Origin: Myxococcales bacterium
Lineage (GTDB): Bacteria; Myxococcota_A; Polyangia; Polyangiales; GCA-016699535
Direction: 5' to 3'
NCBI GenBank assembly: GCA_016699535.1
Contig: CP064980.1
Span: 3,604,001-3,668,000, forward strand
Length of the DNA stretch: 64,000 nt
Of this stretch, positions 28,135 to 36,398 are shown piece by piece. Both the position numbers and the translations under genes were made by a program. The notes under the pieces were generated by a model. It ran no database searches. It was not told the DNA's origin and saw only the letters and a program-made list of their open reading frames with translations. Position 1 is the first letter of the stretch, and each line of letters begins with the position of its first letter.

Positions 28135-28956
28135 ATGAAAAACCTATTCTTGAAGTTTCTAACCTTGCTGCTCGTTTTAGCAGCTTCGGGTTGCAGTGAA
28201 TCGTCGATTAGCAAATCCGAGGCCCTTCTAAGCGGCGGCCGAAGCGACATCGGAGCTGATTTGTGCCGGACTGAACTTTGGTATGGTGATGGCGAGTGCG
28301 ATAGCTTTTGTCCGCATCCAGATCGTGACTGCAGTGATAGCCCTGCGGCGAGCTGGATCTTGAGGCATGTGAAGCGTCAAAGTTTTGCGAACCGATGGCT
28401 CCCCAACCCCCGTGTGAAACTTCGCAAGGTCCCTGTCCAACGGTCATGGCAATTCCGCAGAATTGCAGGCCCATTGTCTTTGATTCACCCTGCTACGATA
28501 TTGAGGATGAAACCGAGTGCACAGCGACGATGGCCTGTGAAACCGAAAGCGGCTATGCATGTCCCGATGGGCAGACCTGTCCGCCGGAGTCGCCTCTGCC
28601 TGCGCAGGATTCCGGAAGCGCACCGACCGGAAGTGGTACCGTTGAGCCCGGAGGTTTCGGAATCGTGTGTGTACCGGCTGAACCAATTTTGGTTGGAGAA
28701 TGCGAAATACTTGAAACGCGAAGAGGCCTGCGCCGGTGCCGGATGTGTGCCCATCTTCAAACCAGCGCCGCCCGTAGCGTGTCCGGACATCCAAGGCGAA
28801 ACGGAGCCGTGCCGAGATCCCGAACCCCCGACCTATCTGGGGTGCGCAACGCCAACGCAGCCCACTGAACCCACTCCGCCACGCCCGACATTGCTCAAGG
28901 CAGCTAAAAACAAAACGAAAGCAAAAAGGCTGTCTAGACCTAAAGAGGTGCCGTAA
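28135..28956 (+). CDS. Cys-rich lipoprotein with YGDGxCD motif (two frameshifts)
   Basis: Lipoprotein signal peptide with lipobox LAASGC (Cys20). The mature start has YGDGECDSFCPHPDRDC, a short Cys motif common in myxobacterial surface proteins. Near 28341-28360 the coding sense moves to another frame (LEACEASKFCEPMAPQPPCE and then paired-Cys sequence DGQTCPPESP) and near 28705-28725 it moves back (EEACAGAGCVPIFKPAPPVA), ending in a Pro/Thr- and Lys-rich tail. Two compensating indels fit sequence errors or a decaying gene. The true protein would be about 273 residues with some 20 cysteines, suggesting many disulfides. Role unknown. It is under the sigma-54 promoter just upstream. Confidence 0.7.
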   Translation: MKNLFLKFLTLLLVLAASGCSESSISKSEALLSGGRSDIGADLCRTELWYGDGECDSFCPHPDRDCSDSPAASWILRHVKRQSFANRWLPNPRVKLRKVPVQRSWQFRRIAGPLSLIHPATILRMKPSAQRRWPVKPKAAMHVPMGRPVRRSRLCLRRIPEAHRPEVVPLSPEVSESCVYRLNQFWLENAKYLKREEACAGAGCVPIFKPAPPVACPDIQGETEPCRDPEPPTYLGCATPTQPTEPTPPRPTLLKAAKNKTKAKRLSRPKEVP

Positions 28957-28983
28957 AAATGTGCTTGGTCCCTTTTAGACCGC

Positions 28984-29271
28984 CTTAGCTGCAGCACGTT
29001 TGCGCGCTACTACGCAAGGCTTCGAAGAAAACTTGAGATGTACTTTACCTTTCTTCGGGACCCTTTGCGCATCGATACGAGCAACAACGCATCAGAACGA
29101 GCGCTACGGCCGGCGGTGAGTTGGCGCAAACTTAGTTTTGGCTCGCGCGATGAGCACGGTAGATTATTTGTTCAAAGGACACTCACGGTCGTAAGCACGC
29201 TGAAGAAACAAAAACGAAGCTGTTTTGCCTTTATCAAACAGGCCTTGCTGGCCAGGCTCCATAATGGGTAG
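28984..29271 (+). mobile_element. IS66-type transposase, 3' remnant
   Basis: An open frame without a usable start reads YYARLRRKLEMYFTFLRDPL, then IDTSNNASERALRPAVSWRK and LTVVSTLKKQKRSCFAFIKQ, the C-terminal end of IS66-family DDE transposases (the NNxAERALRP block and LTVxxTxKKQ). Only about 95 residues remain; the catalytic core is missing. Upstream it is cut by the lipoprotein gene and downstream no terminal repeat is recognisable, so it is dead. Confidence 0.75.
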
Positions 29272-29337
29272 CGCCGTCGCTCCTTGCGAGCAAAGCTGGC
29301 TACCCGCTGCTCACACCGGCAGCTTTGATGTCTTGAA

Positions 29338-29419
29338 GCCAAAAGGGCAAGGCTGCCACGCGCAGTTTGCGCAGCGCAGCGAGCACCTCGTTTGAGCATG
29401 GAAGCCTTGCCCTTTTGGC
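29338..29419. repeat. Perfect 17-bp inverted repeat
   Basis: GCCAAAAGGGCAAGGCT (29338-29354) is exactly complementary to 29403-29419, with 48 nt between that themselves contain GCGCAG repeats. It lies 67 bp downstream of the IS66 remnant. It may be an insertion-element end pair, a terminator-like hairpin without T-tract, or a folded RNA. The rest of 28957-29639 shows no gene. Confidence 0.6.
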
Positions 29420-29639
29420 AAGCTCACTGCGCAGCCACTGAGGTCCATCCACGCCCCCAGACTTACCCCACCATTTCTGAAAACACTGTATTTTCTTTAG
29501 TGTCACAACTTAGGGGGTGTCCATCTACCTATGACACTGACAGCACGGTTCACTATCGACCGAGGCTTATTGTCTCCATCCAAGGCGTTTGCAGGGCGAA
29601 ATTTATTCGTTTTTTTTTGACCGCATTGTCGAGAGTGCT

Positions 29640-29655
29640 TGGCATCAATGTTGCT
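29640..29655 (+). promoter_or_regulatory. Sigma-54-type promoter of the second lipoprotein
   Basis: TGGCATC-AATG-TTGCT keeps the essential GG and GC with 10 bp between and a full TTGC at -12; two bases of the -24 element differ from consensus. Transcription would begin near 29666, 52 nt before the GTG start, with AAAGGAA as ribosome site. Confidence 0.6.
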
Positions 29656-29717
29656 CTAGATGGATTGACTTATTTTTCTAACATGCCGCCGTGCTGCTTT
29701 GAATAAAGGAATCCATC

Positions 29718-30845
29718 GTGCAACAAGCGATTCTGCTTAAAACTCTTATTCTTCTAACGGCCTCTTCATTTCTCTTGGCCTGCAATTTTGTTTCATCCGA
29801 AGGACTCGACGAAGACCAATCCGGGCAAAACCTCGAATCCTTGGGAATCTACCAACTCTCATTCAGTAACGGTGAGTTTACGACCTATGCTGGCGGCATC
29901 GGAAGCAGTCCTTTAGGCGATGAAACCTATCACGAAACCATCGCCATTCAATTTGCACCCCTCGGGGAACAATGGACAGCCTGGCTTTCCCAAGACTTTA
30001 CTTTCACGGCCTACAACAGTGCGACCTACTACTTTGACAGTTCACCCAATCCCGACGCTGCTGAGCTTCCACCTCGTATTGTAATGAATCCCGACACCGC
30101 GACTTGCAGCATGTATTCCTTTTTGCCGCTCTATGTTTTCGGGCCAGTCATAAACGGCGTACGGGTAAGAGACGATCGCTACAAGTTACTGCTACGGATT
30201 GAACCCACCGACCCCAACCGATGCGCCGACCTTTCTCAAAACCTTACAACCATGGATCTCGACGTACAGCTCACTGTATTCGATGACACGCTAAATAGCA
30301 GCAATGGAGTTTGGTACAGTCGCAGCACGATCCAACGCCACAAACTCGCTGAACTCTTCGTGCAAAACAACTCCTCTGAGGACTGTACAAACAGCATTCC
30401 GGAAAGCCTTGATGAGGGCGATTCATTTTGCGCAACACGTACGATCATTGACGTCGGCGAAGGCGACAGCAACTGTGTCAGTTTTGCGGTCACCGATGGA
30501 AAATTTGGATTGCCGGAAATCGAAGTCACCGTCACGCCAATCGAGCCGCACACCGAAAGCGGAAAGCTGTCTCGCGGCGAACACTATTCTGTCAGCACAT
30601 CCTATGAATGCACACAGGGAGATTTATCTTGGCGTACATGCATCGGACATAACAAAGGCGCGCTGACCTCCGGCTATTGCTCTGCGAACGGCGATACCCA
30701 AGAAAGCCCCTATACGGCCTATTCGAACATGGTTATTCGCTCATGCAGCGGCGAGCCTAGAGACGGAACCGCCACCGTATGCATCAACCCCACTCCAGGC
30801 CTGTACTATCCTGGGTCCTACAAACTCCTCGTACGGATCAAGTAA
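29718..30845 (+). CDS. Lipoprotein of unknown function
   Basis: Starts with GTG after an AAAGGAA site. Signal peptide with lipobox FLLAC (Cys22), then about 350 residues without a recognised domain. The sequence is beta-rich and acidic, with repeated aromatic positions, and contains about nine cysteines in the second half (SSEDCTNSIP, DSFCATRT, YECTQGD, RTCIGHN, SGYCSANG), suggesting disulfides in a periplasmic or surface location. It is read from its own sigma-54-type promoter and followed 140 bp later by a terminator. No neighbour explains its job. Confidence 0.8.
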   Translation: MQQAILLKTLILLTASSFLLACNFVSSEGLDEDQSGQNLESLGIYQLSFSNGEFTTYAGGIGSSPLGDETYHETIAIQFAPLGEQWTAWLSQDFTFTAYNSATYYFDSSPNPDAAELPPRIVMNPDTATCSMYSFLPLYVFGPVINGVRVRDDRYKLLLRIEPTDPNRCADLSQNLTTMDLDVQLTVFDDTLNSSNGVWYSRSTIQRHKLAELFVQNNSSEDCTNSIPESLDEGDSFCATRTIIDVGEGDSNCVSFAVTDGKFGLPEIEVTVTPIEPHTESGKLSRGEHYSVSTSYECTQGDLSWRTCIGHNKGALTSGYCSANGDTQESPYTAYSNMVIRSCSGEPRDGTATVCINPTPGLYYPGSYKLLVRIK

Positions 30846-30864
30846 GCCCAAAGCAACTAAATGC

Positions 30865-30965
30865 TTATTGACTGCCTTGCAGGAACATCTTGCGGGACAC
30901 GCAAAGCATTGCGTTGCAGGATTTTCTGGACCAAAGCGTGTGACATTCCCAAAAAGGTGCCAACG
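30865..30965 (-). pseudogene. Duplicated 3' fragment of the M19 dipeptidase gene
   Basis: Bases 30882-30946 are nearly identical (about three differences in 65) to 32422-32486, the end of the dipeptidase gene, in the same orientation. Read on the minus strand it gives GMSHALVQKILQRNALRVPQ against GMTHALVQKILQRNALRVLQ. The similarity fades upstream of LPKVVGTFL. The fragment has no catalytic part and is a relic of a local duplication of about 1.54 kb spacing. Confidence 0.75.
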
Positions 30966-30984
30966 ACCTTTGGTAGCTTCCACA

Positions 30985-31015
30985 AGACTGAAGGTCCTTC
31001 AGTCTCCACTTTTTT
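30985..31015 (+). terminator. Rho-independent terminator
   Basis: AGACTGAAGG (30985-30994) and CCTTCAGTCT (30996-31005) form a near-continuous stem around a central T, followed after four bases by T6. It would end the transcript of the lipoprotein gene, with the dipeptidase relic inside its 3' untranslated part. The remaining sequence up to 31161 holds no gene. Confidence 0.7.
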
Positions 31016-31161
31016 GCCGTGCTTTTTCCGCATAAGAACTGATCGGCTGCCACCCAGATGAAGGCTACCTACATGGAGTCTTAAGTCATCAGCACGCATT
31101 AAGTTTCCTACCATTCAGCAACTGAAAACAGTTTACTTATGGATTTATTGGTTTTTCCCAG

Positions 31162-31177
31162 TGGAACGATTCTTGCT
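31162..31177 (+). promoter_or_regulatory. Sigma-54 promoter of the M15-type lipoprotein
   Basis: TGGAACG-ATTC-TTGCT differs from the consensus at one base only and keeps GG-N10-GC. Transcription would begin near 31188, six bases before the ATG at 31194. This places the true start at that ATG rather than the in-frame GTG at 31161, which lies at the promoter itself. Confidence 0.7.
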
Positions 31178-31193
31178 TGTTTTTATAAGCCAT

Positions 31194-32360
31194 ATGGCCA
31201 ATTTCGATGGTTTAGCTGCCCTGAATCGTTTCTTTGCTTTTTTCATGCTTCTTTTGGCGATGGCTTCTGGATGCGTTCAGAGTCCCTCAGATATTGCGAT
31301 GGATGGCGAACTGCAAAAGGACAAGCCTAAATCCAGTGATAAAATTTGCGAGCTGATTCAAGATACCATCGGATACCCGCTTTCACAGATCGACAGTTTT
31401 TTCCCTTTTGAAGGTGTCCAGGGACAGTGCGCAGCTCTTATAAACGGCGCCCCCAACGTCACCGTTTTGCCATTGGTCGAACTTGTCGCTCTAAACTCTA
31501 CTGAAATCCAAACGACGCTTGAGCAACAGAGTAAAGCAGCGTGTGCAGTACTTCAGCAGACACTCAGTCTCTGCAAAGAGGGCAGCTATCAGCAGGGCTC
31601 TGAGCCCTTGGTGACACACAAGACAAGTTGCCACCCAAATGCAAACTTTCATTGCGATCGTTACCATCCCGATTTTGCCGAAATACTCGGCAATGCTGAG
31701 CTAAGCTTCACTGGCGGCCTAAAAACCACTGAAGACAGTTACTGTACCGGGCAAGTTGCCTATGAGACAGGATACTCCCAACAGATTCCCGCACAACCAG
31801 TCCAGTGGTCATGCAAAGGCGACGATGCTGAAACACTCATGCAAGCAATGGAACACACCGAAAGCATTTTTGCATGGACTGTGTGGCCACTCAGCAACAT
31901 TACTGAATGTGAAGAATCTGAAGAAGACAGTGTTTTTTGCAATCAATGTAAGGTTGTCAAGGCTTTGCTCGAGTGTGTGCTACCCAACCTTGGTCCTTCA
32001 AAAGAGTGCACGATGCCTGGCCCCGAGAATACGTCCGGACGAAAGTATCAAAAGACTGGTGATTACTGCTACCGCATGACGCAACTTACGGGAGGGCTTG
32101 GAGCTTCGGCACACAGCGCCGGGCTCGCTTTTGATCTCAACAATCTTTCACATCCCTTAGCCAACCGTAACAATGGGAATATCTTTAGCCTTGGCGATCA
32201 AAAAGCGATGAACATTTTTCAAACAGCACAAGTTGATCTTCCCCCAGAATTTGTGTCCATCCTAGAAGGTTGCGGTTTTGAGTGGGGCGGACGAATGAAC
32301 AGCGCTGAAGGGATCCCACTTGGATGCGATCCGATGCACTTTCAGCTCCCAGCCAACTAG
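31194..32360 (+). CDS. Lipoprotein with C-terminal M15 D-Ala-D-Ala carboxypeptidase-like domain
   Basis: Signal peptide with lipobox AMASGC (Cys27). Residues about 30-290 are unrecognised and rich in Cys and acidic residues. The last ~110 residues form an M15-type zinc peptidase domain: SAHSAGLAFDLNN supplies the first His and Asp, and GFEWGGRMN followed by GCDPMHFQLP supplies the final His, as in VanY/peptidoglycan endopeptidases. It would trim cell-wall peptides from an anchored position in the periplasm. The start is set by the sigma-54 promoter; no ribosome site precedes it, and the leader would be very short. The 3' end converges with the dipeptidase gene. Confidence 0.82.
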   Translation: MANFDGLAALNRFFAFFMLLLAMASGCVQSPSDIAMDGELQKDKPKSSDKICELIQDTIGYPLSQIDSFFPFEGVQGQCAALINGAPNVTVLPLVELVALNSTEIQTTLEQQSKAACAVLQQTLSLCKEGSYQQGSEPLVTHKTSCHPNANFHCDRYHPDFAEILGNAELSFTGGLKTTEDSYCTGQVAYETGYSQQIPAQPVQWSCKGDDAETLMQAMEHTESIFAWTVWPLSNITECEESEEDSVFCNQCKVVKALLECVLPNLGPSKECTMPGPENTSGRKYQKTGDYCYRMTQLTGGLGASAHSAGLAFDLNNLSHPLANRNNGNIFSLGDQKAMNIFQTAQVDLPPEFVSILEGCGFEWGGRMNSAEGIPLGCDPMHFQLPAN

Positions 32361-32396
32361 ATCCAACATCGATTCTAGTGCCCTGCCCAAAAGCGC

Positions 32397-33446
32397 CTAC
32401 AGTATTGCGGACTGCTTTTCGGGAACATCTTGCAGGACACGCAAAGCATTGCGTTGCAGGATTTTCTGCACCAAAGCGTGTGTCATGCCTGCATCAAGTA
32501 AAGCTTGGGTAAGATGCGGCAACTTGCTTGCATCTTCTAAGCCTTGCGTGGGCCTGATGAAGCCATCCCAGTCAGAACCCAAGGCGGGCAAACTCTCTCC
32601 TCCAACTTTAATGATATGCTTGAGGTGTTCAACCACCGCCGGGATACCGTCTTGCCCAAGATAAGCAGGACAGAAAATCACTCCAACAGCGCCTCCGTTG
32701 TCCGCAACGGCTCGCAGTTGCTCATCGTCGATGTTACGCCACATCGAATGCACCCCGCTAACCGCGGTATGGGAAACGTACATGGGCTTTTGCGCGATAG
32801 AGCAGGCTTGCATAAAACCTTTTTTGTTAATGTGAGCCAAATCAACGATCACGCCTTGCTGCTCGCAACTCTCGATCACTGAACAGCCAAAATTGGTTAA
32901 GCCCTGCTCATGGTTGACACCAAAACCCATGGCGGGAAAACCACAAGCGTTGGCAGAAAAATGCAGCAGACCGAGATAACGGACTCCACGCGCCGCGAAA
33001 TGCTCGAGCCTACTCAATGAACCCTCAAGACAATGTGCGCCTTCGATGCCCAAGAGCGCCGCAACGCCATGCTGGCTTTGTTTCAAAAAGGCCTCGGCGC
33101 TTGTCACAAGCTTGAGGCGACCGTCACTCCTATCGCAAGCCGCTCGAAGAAAATCGATCTGCTGATCGATTGCAGCACCAAGGTCTGCGTCAAGCACCGG
33201 CAACGAGACCAACCCAAAAAACTGAGCACCAAGCCCACCCTCTATTAACCGAGGCACATCCACGTGCCCTCCAAACCACGCATGCGGTAAAGGGGCTTTG
33301 TGCTTTTTGTTGAGATCATAGCCAACGAACTTCGTCCAAAGTAGCGGATCGGCATGTAAATCAATGGCCGGACACTCGGCATGGATTGTTTGAACTGCGT
33401 CACTGTGATGTGGGTAGCTTTTCATTTTTGCACTGCCGATAAACAC
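32397..33446 (-). CDS. Membrane dipeptidase, peptidase family M19
   Basis: Zinc dipeptidase of the renal-dipeptidase type. The metal ligands are seen in AIDLHADPL (HxD), GIEGAHCLEG (bridging Glu), VDLAHINKKG and YVSHTAVSGVHS, and GSDWDGF near the end gives the catalytic-site Asp. The length of 349 residues is normal; there is no signal peptide, so it is cytoplasmic as usual in bacteria. A second ATG eight codons in (MKSYPHHS) is possible. Together with the neighbouring M15-type lipoprotein it may handle D-amino-acid-containing wall peptides. A copy of its 3' end lies 1.5 kb away. Confidence 0.92.
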   Translation of the reverse strand: MFIGSAKMKSYPHHSDAVQTIHAECPAIDLHADPLLWTKFVGYDLNKKHKAPLPHAWFGGHVDVPRLIEGGLGAQFFGLVSLPVLDADLGAAIDQQIDFLRAACDRSDGRLKLVTSAEAFLKQSQHGVAALLGIEGAHCLEGSLSRLEHFAARGVRYLGLLHFSANACGFPAMGFGVNHEQGLTNFGCSVIESCEQQGVIVDLAHINKKGFMQACSIAQKPMYVSHTAVSGVHSMWRNIDDEQLRAVADNGGAVGVIFCPAYLGQDGIPAVVEHLKHIIKVGGESLPALGSDWDGFIRPTQGLEDASKLPHLTQALLDAGMTHALVQKILQRNALRVLQDVPEKQSAIL

Positions 33447-33529
33447 GGGACCCTTTCGTTAGCTTAGCGTAAAAAAACCCTGTCTTTCGAATTAGAGCTT
33501 TTTAGCACTTTTTAGACGAAAAACAGCGA

Positions 33530-33557
33530 TTGTACTCCCGAAAAAAGGCACTATACT
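33530..33557 (+). promoter_or_regulatory. Sigma-70-type promoter of thrC
   Basis: TTGTAC (33530-33535), 16-bp spacer, TATACT (33552-33557). The -10 ends seven bases before the thrC ATG, so the transcript would begin at or next to the start codon and be leaderless. If the second Met is used, the leader would be about 15 nt. Confidence 0.55.
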
Positions 33558-33564
33558 GCCGAGC

Positions 33565-34896
33565 ATGTCTTACCATGCCATGTTCAAATGCGTCGCTGGA
33601 TGCGAAGGGCAATACCCTCTCGATGAAGTTATCTACCGTTGTCCCAAATGTAGCGAATTGCTTCAGGTTCAACATGACCTTGAGGCTCTCAAAGATCAAA
33701 GTGCAGAAGAGTGGAAAGAGCTCTTCAACAAACGGCATCGCACCACCGAGTGGCCTTTTGGAAGTGGCGTCTGGGGCAAAAAAGAATGGGTGGCGCCTGG
33801 CGTAAGTGATGATCATGTAGTCTCGCTTCATGAAGGTGGGACCAATCTTTTTTGGGCCAGTCGCTATGGCAAATCACTTGGCCTGGATGACTTATGGATT
33901 AAACTTTGTGGCAATAGCCATACAGGCTCCTTTAAAGATCTAGGAATGACCGTGCTTGTTAGCGTGGTCAATCAAATGATCGCCGATGGCAAGCCTATCC
34001 GCGCCATTGCCTGCGCATCGACTGGCGATACCTCCGCAGCACTGGCTGCTTACTGCGCGGCAGCCGGCATACGCTCGGTTGTTCTGCTACCCAAAGGCAA
34101 GATCACCACCGCGCAACTCGTGCAACCTTTGGCCAATGGCTCAACTGTCTGCGCCTTGGACACTGACTTTGATGGTTGCATGAGCATTGTGCAGCGTCTG
34201 GCCACCGAACCCGGTGTCTACCTCGCCAATTCCATGAACTCCTTACGGCTTGAAGGGCAAAAAACAGTCGCTATCGAAGTGGTGCAGCAATTCGACTGGC
34301 AAGTGCCTGATTGGGTGATTATCCCCGGCGGAAATCTTGGTAACGTCTCAGCGCTGGGAGCAGGCTTTGATATGATGCTCAACTTGGGTCTTATCACAAA
34401 GCGGCCACGCATTTGCGTTGCACAAGCCCAAGCGGCAAATCCTCTTTATCTCGCCTACAAAAAGGGTTGGGACAGCTTTGAGCCCATGCTGGCACAAAAC
34501 ACCGAAGCCAGTGCGATTCGCATTGGCAACCCAGTCTCGATTCGCCGGGCGATTCGTACGCTCAAGAGCTACAACGGCGTGGTTGAGCAAGCCAGTGAAC
34601 AAGAGCTGGCTTCCGCAGCAGCCTCTGCCGATCGCACCGGCACCTACGCCTGTCCGCACACCGGAGTCGCCCTTGCGGCCCTGGAAAAACTTGTTGCTCG
34701 TAAAGAAATAAAACAAAAAGATAAAGTCGTTGTGATCTCAACCGCCAATGGCCTGAAATTCAGTGAATTTAAAGTGCGCTACCACGAAAGCAAAATTGAA
34801 GGCGTAACCAGCACTCTAGCCAATCAACCCATCGATTTGCCCAATGACTATGATTCGGTACGCGGAGCTGTGTTGGGTGCACTCGATAAAAGCTGA
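33565..34896 (+). CDS. thrC: Threonine synthase
   Basis: PLP enzyme converting O-phosphohomoserine to threonine. The N-terminus has a zinc-ribbon-like CVAGC...CPKC pair, as in the plant/archaeal-type synthases, then EGGTNL and the PLP lysine in SHTGSFKDLGMTV. The cofactor phosphate loop is ASTGDTSAALAAY and GGNLGNVSALGAG follows. At 443 residues it matches class II-like synthases with a C-terminal extension. It stands alone with its own promoter; its 3' end overlaps the PilZ-like gene on the other strand by 49 bp. Cysteate synthase is a related alternative. Confidence 0.92.
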   Translation: MSYHAMFKCVAGCEGQYPLDEVIYRCPKCSELLQVQHDLEALKDQSAEEWKELFNKRHRTTEWPFGSGVWGKKEWVAPGVSDDHVVSLHEGGTNLFWASRYGKSLGLDDLWIKLCGNSHTGSFKDLGMTVLVSVVNQMIADGKPIRAIACASTGDTSAALAAYCAAAGIRSVVLLPKGKITTAQLVQPLANGSTVCALDTDFDGCMSIVQRLATEPGVYLANSMNSLRLEGQKTVAIEVVQQFDWQVPDWVIIPGGNLGNVSALGAGFDMMLNLGLITKRPRICVAQAQAANPLYLAYKKGWDSFEPMLAQNTEASAIRIGNPVSIRRAIRTLKSYNGVVEQASEQELASAAASADRTGTYACPHTGVALAALEKLVARKEIKQKDKVVVISTANGLKFSEFKVRYHESKIEGVTSTLANQPIDLPNDYDSVRGAVLGALDKS

Positions 34897-35144
34897 TCAA
34901 GCATCAAGCGCTGCTCGCGACGAAGATTGACTAAGCGCACTCGAATCCGAAACATGCCCTCCGTGGCGTCTTTTTTTGTGCAGTCAATCGTTCGGCCATT
35001 GAGCTCCATGCTTCCGCCATCATGCTCCAACACAAAGGCGATGGGGGAGCCTGGCGCATGCGCTCGAGGAAGCTCAATGCGAATCACTTCACCGCTTAGG
35101 CCCAACGCTTGTCCATGATCATCCTGAGAAACAATACGATGCAA
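34848..35144 (-). CDS. Small PilZ-like protein
   Basis: A 98-residue protein with a beta-barrel pattern like PilZ domains: LSGEVIRIELP, GSPIAFVLEHDGG, MELNGRTIDCTKKD and FRIRVRLVNLRREQRLML. The RxxxR and D/NxSxxG cyclic-di-GMP contacts are not clearly present, so it may be a non-binding PilZ variant. Its start lies three bases after the smpB stop, placing it at the end of the comF-smpB operon. Assignment is by pattern only. Confidence 0.65.
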   Translation of the reverse strand: MHRIVSQDDHGQALGLSGEVIRIELPRAHAPGSPIAFVLEHDGGSMELNGRTIDCTKKDATEGMFRIRVRLVNLRREQRLMLDQLLSSAPNTAPRTES

Positions 35145-35147
35145 GGT

Positions 35148-35636
35148 CTATCTCCTATGTTTTTGCATGACTTGACGGGCTTCTTTTTTATCAAGATCCC
35201 GCTTGATTTCTTCTCGCTTATCGCGCTTGGCACGCCCTTTACCTAAACCCAGCTCAACTTTGGCGTGGCCGTTTTTAAAATACACGCTGAGCGGGACTAA
35301 GGTGTAGCCACGGATCGTTAGTCGTGTGTGAAGCTTTTCAAGCTCGCGCCGGTGCAAGAGCAACTTGCGCACTCGAGTGGGTTCGTGACCAAAAGCTGTG
35401 GCCTGCTCGTAAGGGGCGATATGCATTTTGTACAAAAACAGCTCATCGCCATGAAAGCCAGCATAGGAGCCTTCGAGATCACCGCGCCGGTTGCGCAAAC
35501 TTTTAACTTCCGAGCCTACAAGCACTAAACCGGCTTCGAGCTTTTCTTCTATCTCATAAAGCTTGCGTGCTTTTGGGTTGCGACAGACCAACAGGTCCGC
35601 TTTTTTGTCGCTTTCTTTTTTCTTTTGCTTAGCCAT
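35148..35636 (-). CDS. smpB: SsrA-binding protein (SmpB)
   Basis: Binds tmRNA and brings it to stalled ribosomes for trans-translation. Conserved blocks are present: NPKARKLYEIEEKLEAGLVL, GSEVKSLR, GSYAGFHGDELFLYKMHIAP, HEPTRVRKLLLHRRE and the basic tail GRAKRDKREEIKRDLDKKE. Start taken at MAKQKKKE; the frame is open four codons further, which would overlap comF. 162 residues, normal. The tmRNA gene is not in the window. Confidence 0.95.
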   Translation of the reverse strand: MAKQKKKESDKKADLLVCRNPKARKLYEIEEKLEAGLVLVGSEVKSLRNRRGDLEGSYAGFHGDELFLYKMHIAPYEQATAFGHEPTRVRKLLLHRRELEKLHTRLTIRGYTLVPLSVYFKNGHAKVELGLGKGRAKRDKREEIKRDLDKKEARQVMQKHRR

Positions 35637-35640
35637 GCTT

Positions 35641-36291
35641 TTAGTCACCGCGCGCGAGCACCAGGGTATATACCTTTTTCGCGCCTTGCGCCCGAAGTGC
35701 TCCAGCCGATTCGCTCAGAGTCGCTCCGGTGCTTCGTACATCATCTATAAGTAGGATGCGAAGCCCTTTTACATCATTTGTGGCTCTAAAAGCACCCTGA
35801 ACGTTAGAAATACGGGCTAAGCCACCTAGGCCGACTTGAGGAACCGTATCCCTAACACGCAGCAGCACACCGCAACGTAGAGGTTTTTTTATCGAGCGTG
35901 CCACAGCCCGGGCTAATAGCGCACATTGGTTATACCCCCTTTGCCTCAATCGCCTTGCGTGCAGTGGCACAGGGACCACGATATCCACTAAAGGCTGATA
36001 GGTATGAACTTGCTCGCACAACAAAGAACGCAGAGCTTTCGCATAGTCAGTGCGGCTTTTGTATTTGAAACTTTTTATGCCCTCCGCCAAAGGTCCGCCG
36101 TACAAAATAAGTGCAGCGTTAATCGCTGGAGCTTTGTCTTGTTTGCTGTTTAGCCGCTCCAGCAGTGGTTCACACACTTCGCAAAAGCCATCAAATCCCG
36201 CCGGATGCTCGACGTCGCATCCGGGACAGCAACGTGGTGCGAGCAAGTCCAAGCACGCGGCAAAAAAACTTTTGATATTTTTCCAAAACAC
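35641..36291 (-). CDS. ComF-family phosphoribosyltransferase-like protein
   Basis: N-terminal zinc-finger-like cysteines (CCPGCDVEH, CEVCE) precede a phosphoribosyltransferase domain with VVPVPLHARRLRQRGYNQCA and the PRPP loop ILLIDDVRSTGATLSESA. The length of 216 residues is normal. ComF proteins assist DNA uptake in competent bacteria but are widespread in non-competent ones, so the role here is unproven. First gene of a run with smpB and the PilZ-like protein; spacing to smpB is four bases with the chosen start. Confidence 0.9.
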   Translation of the reverse strand: MFWKNIKSFFAACLDLLAPRCCPGCDVEHPAGFDGFCEVCEPLLERLNSKQDKAPAINAALILYGGPLAEGIKSFKYKSRTDYAKALRSLLCEQVHTYQPLVDIVVPVPLHARRLRQRGYNQCALLARAVARSIKKPLRCGVLLRVRDTVPQVGLGGLARISNVQGAFRATNDVKGLRILLIDDVRSTGATLSESAGALRAQGAKKVYTLVLARGD

Positions 36292-36398
36292 CGAAGCTTA
36301 TCGGCACAAAACCAGTAAAGTTGCTCGGAGCCCTCATTTTTGCCTTTACCGCCTGCCTTCTTCGACAATCGCTCTTTCGCGTGTCACACTGTTCTGCC

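Noticed and set aside
29300..29506. 68-codon minus-strand open frame near the IS66 remnant
   Set aside because: It is produced by reading through the 17-bp inverted repeat and matches no insertion-element protein.
29392..29706. 104-codon open frame before the second lipoprotein
   Set aside because: It crosses the sigma-54-type promoter, has no domain and no ribosome site.
30857..31114. 85-codon minus-strand gene after the lipoprotein
   Set aside because: Its C-terminus is the duplicated dipeptidase end; the rest reads backwards through a plus-strand terminator, so it is a relic.
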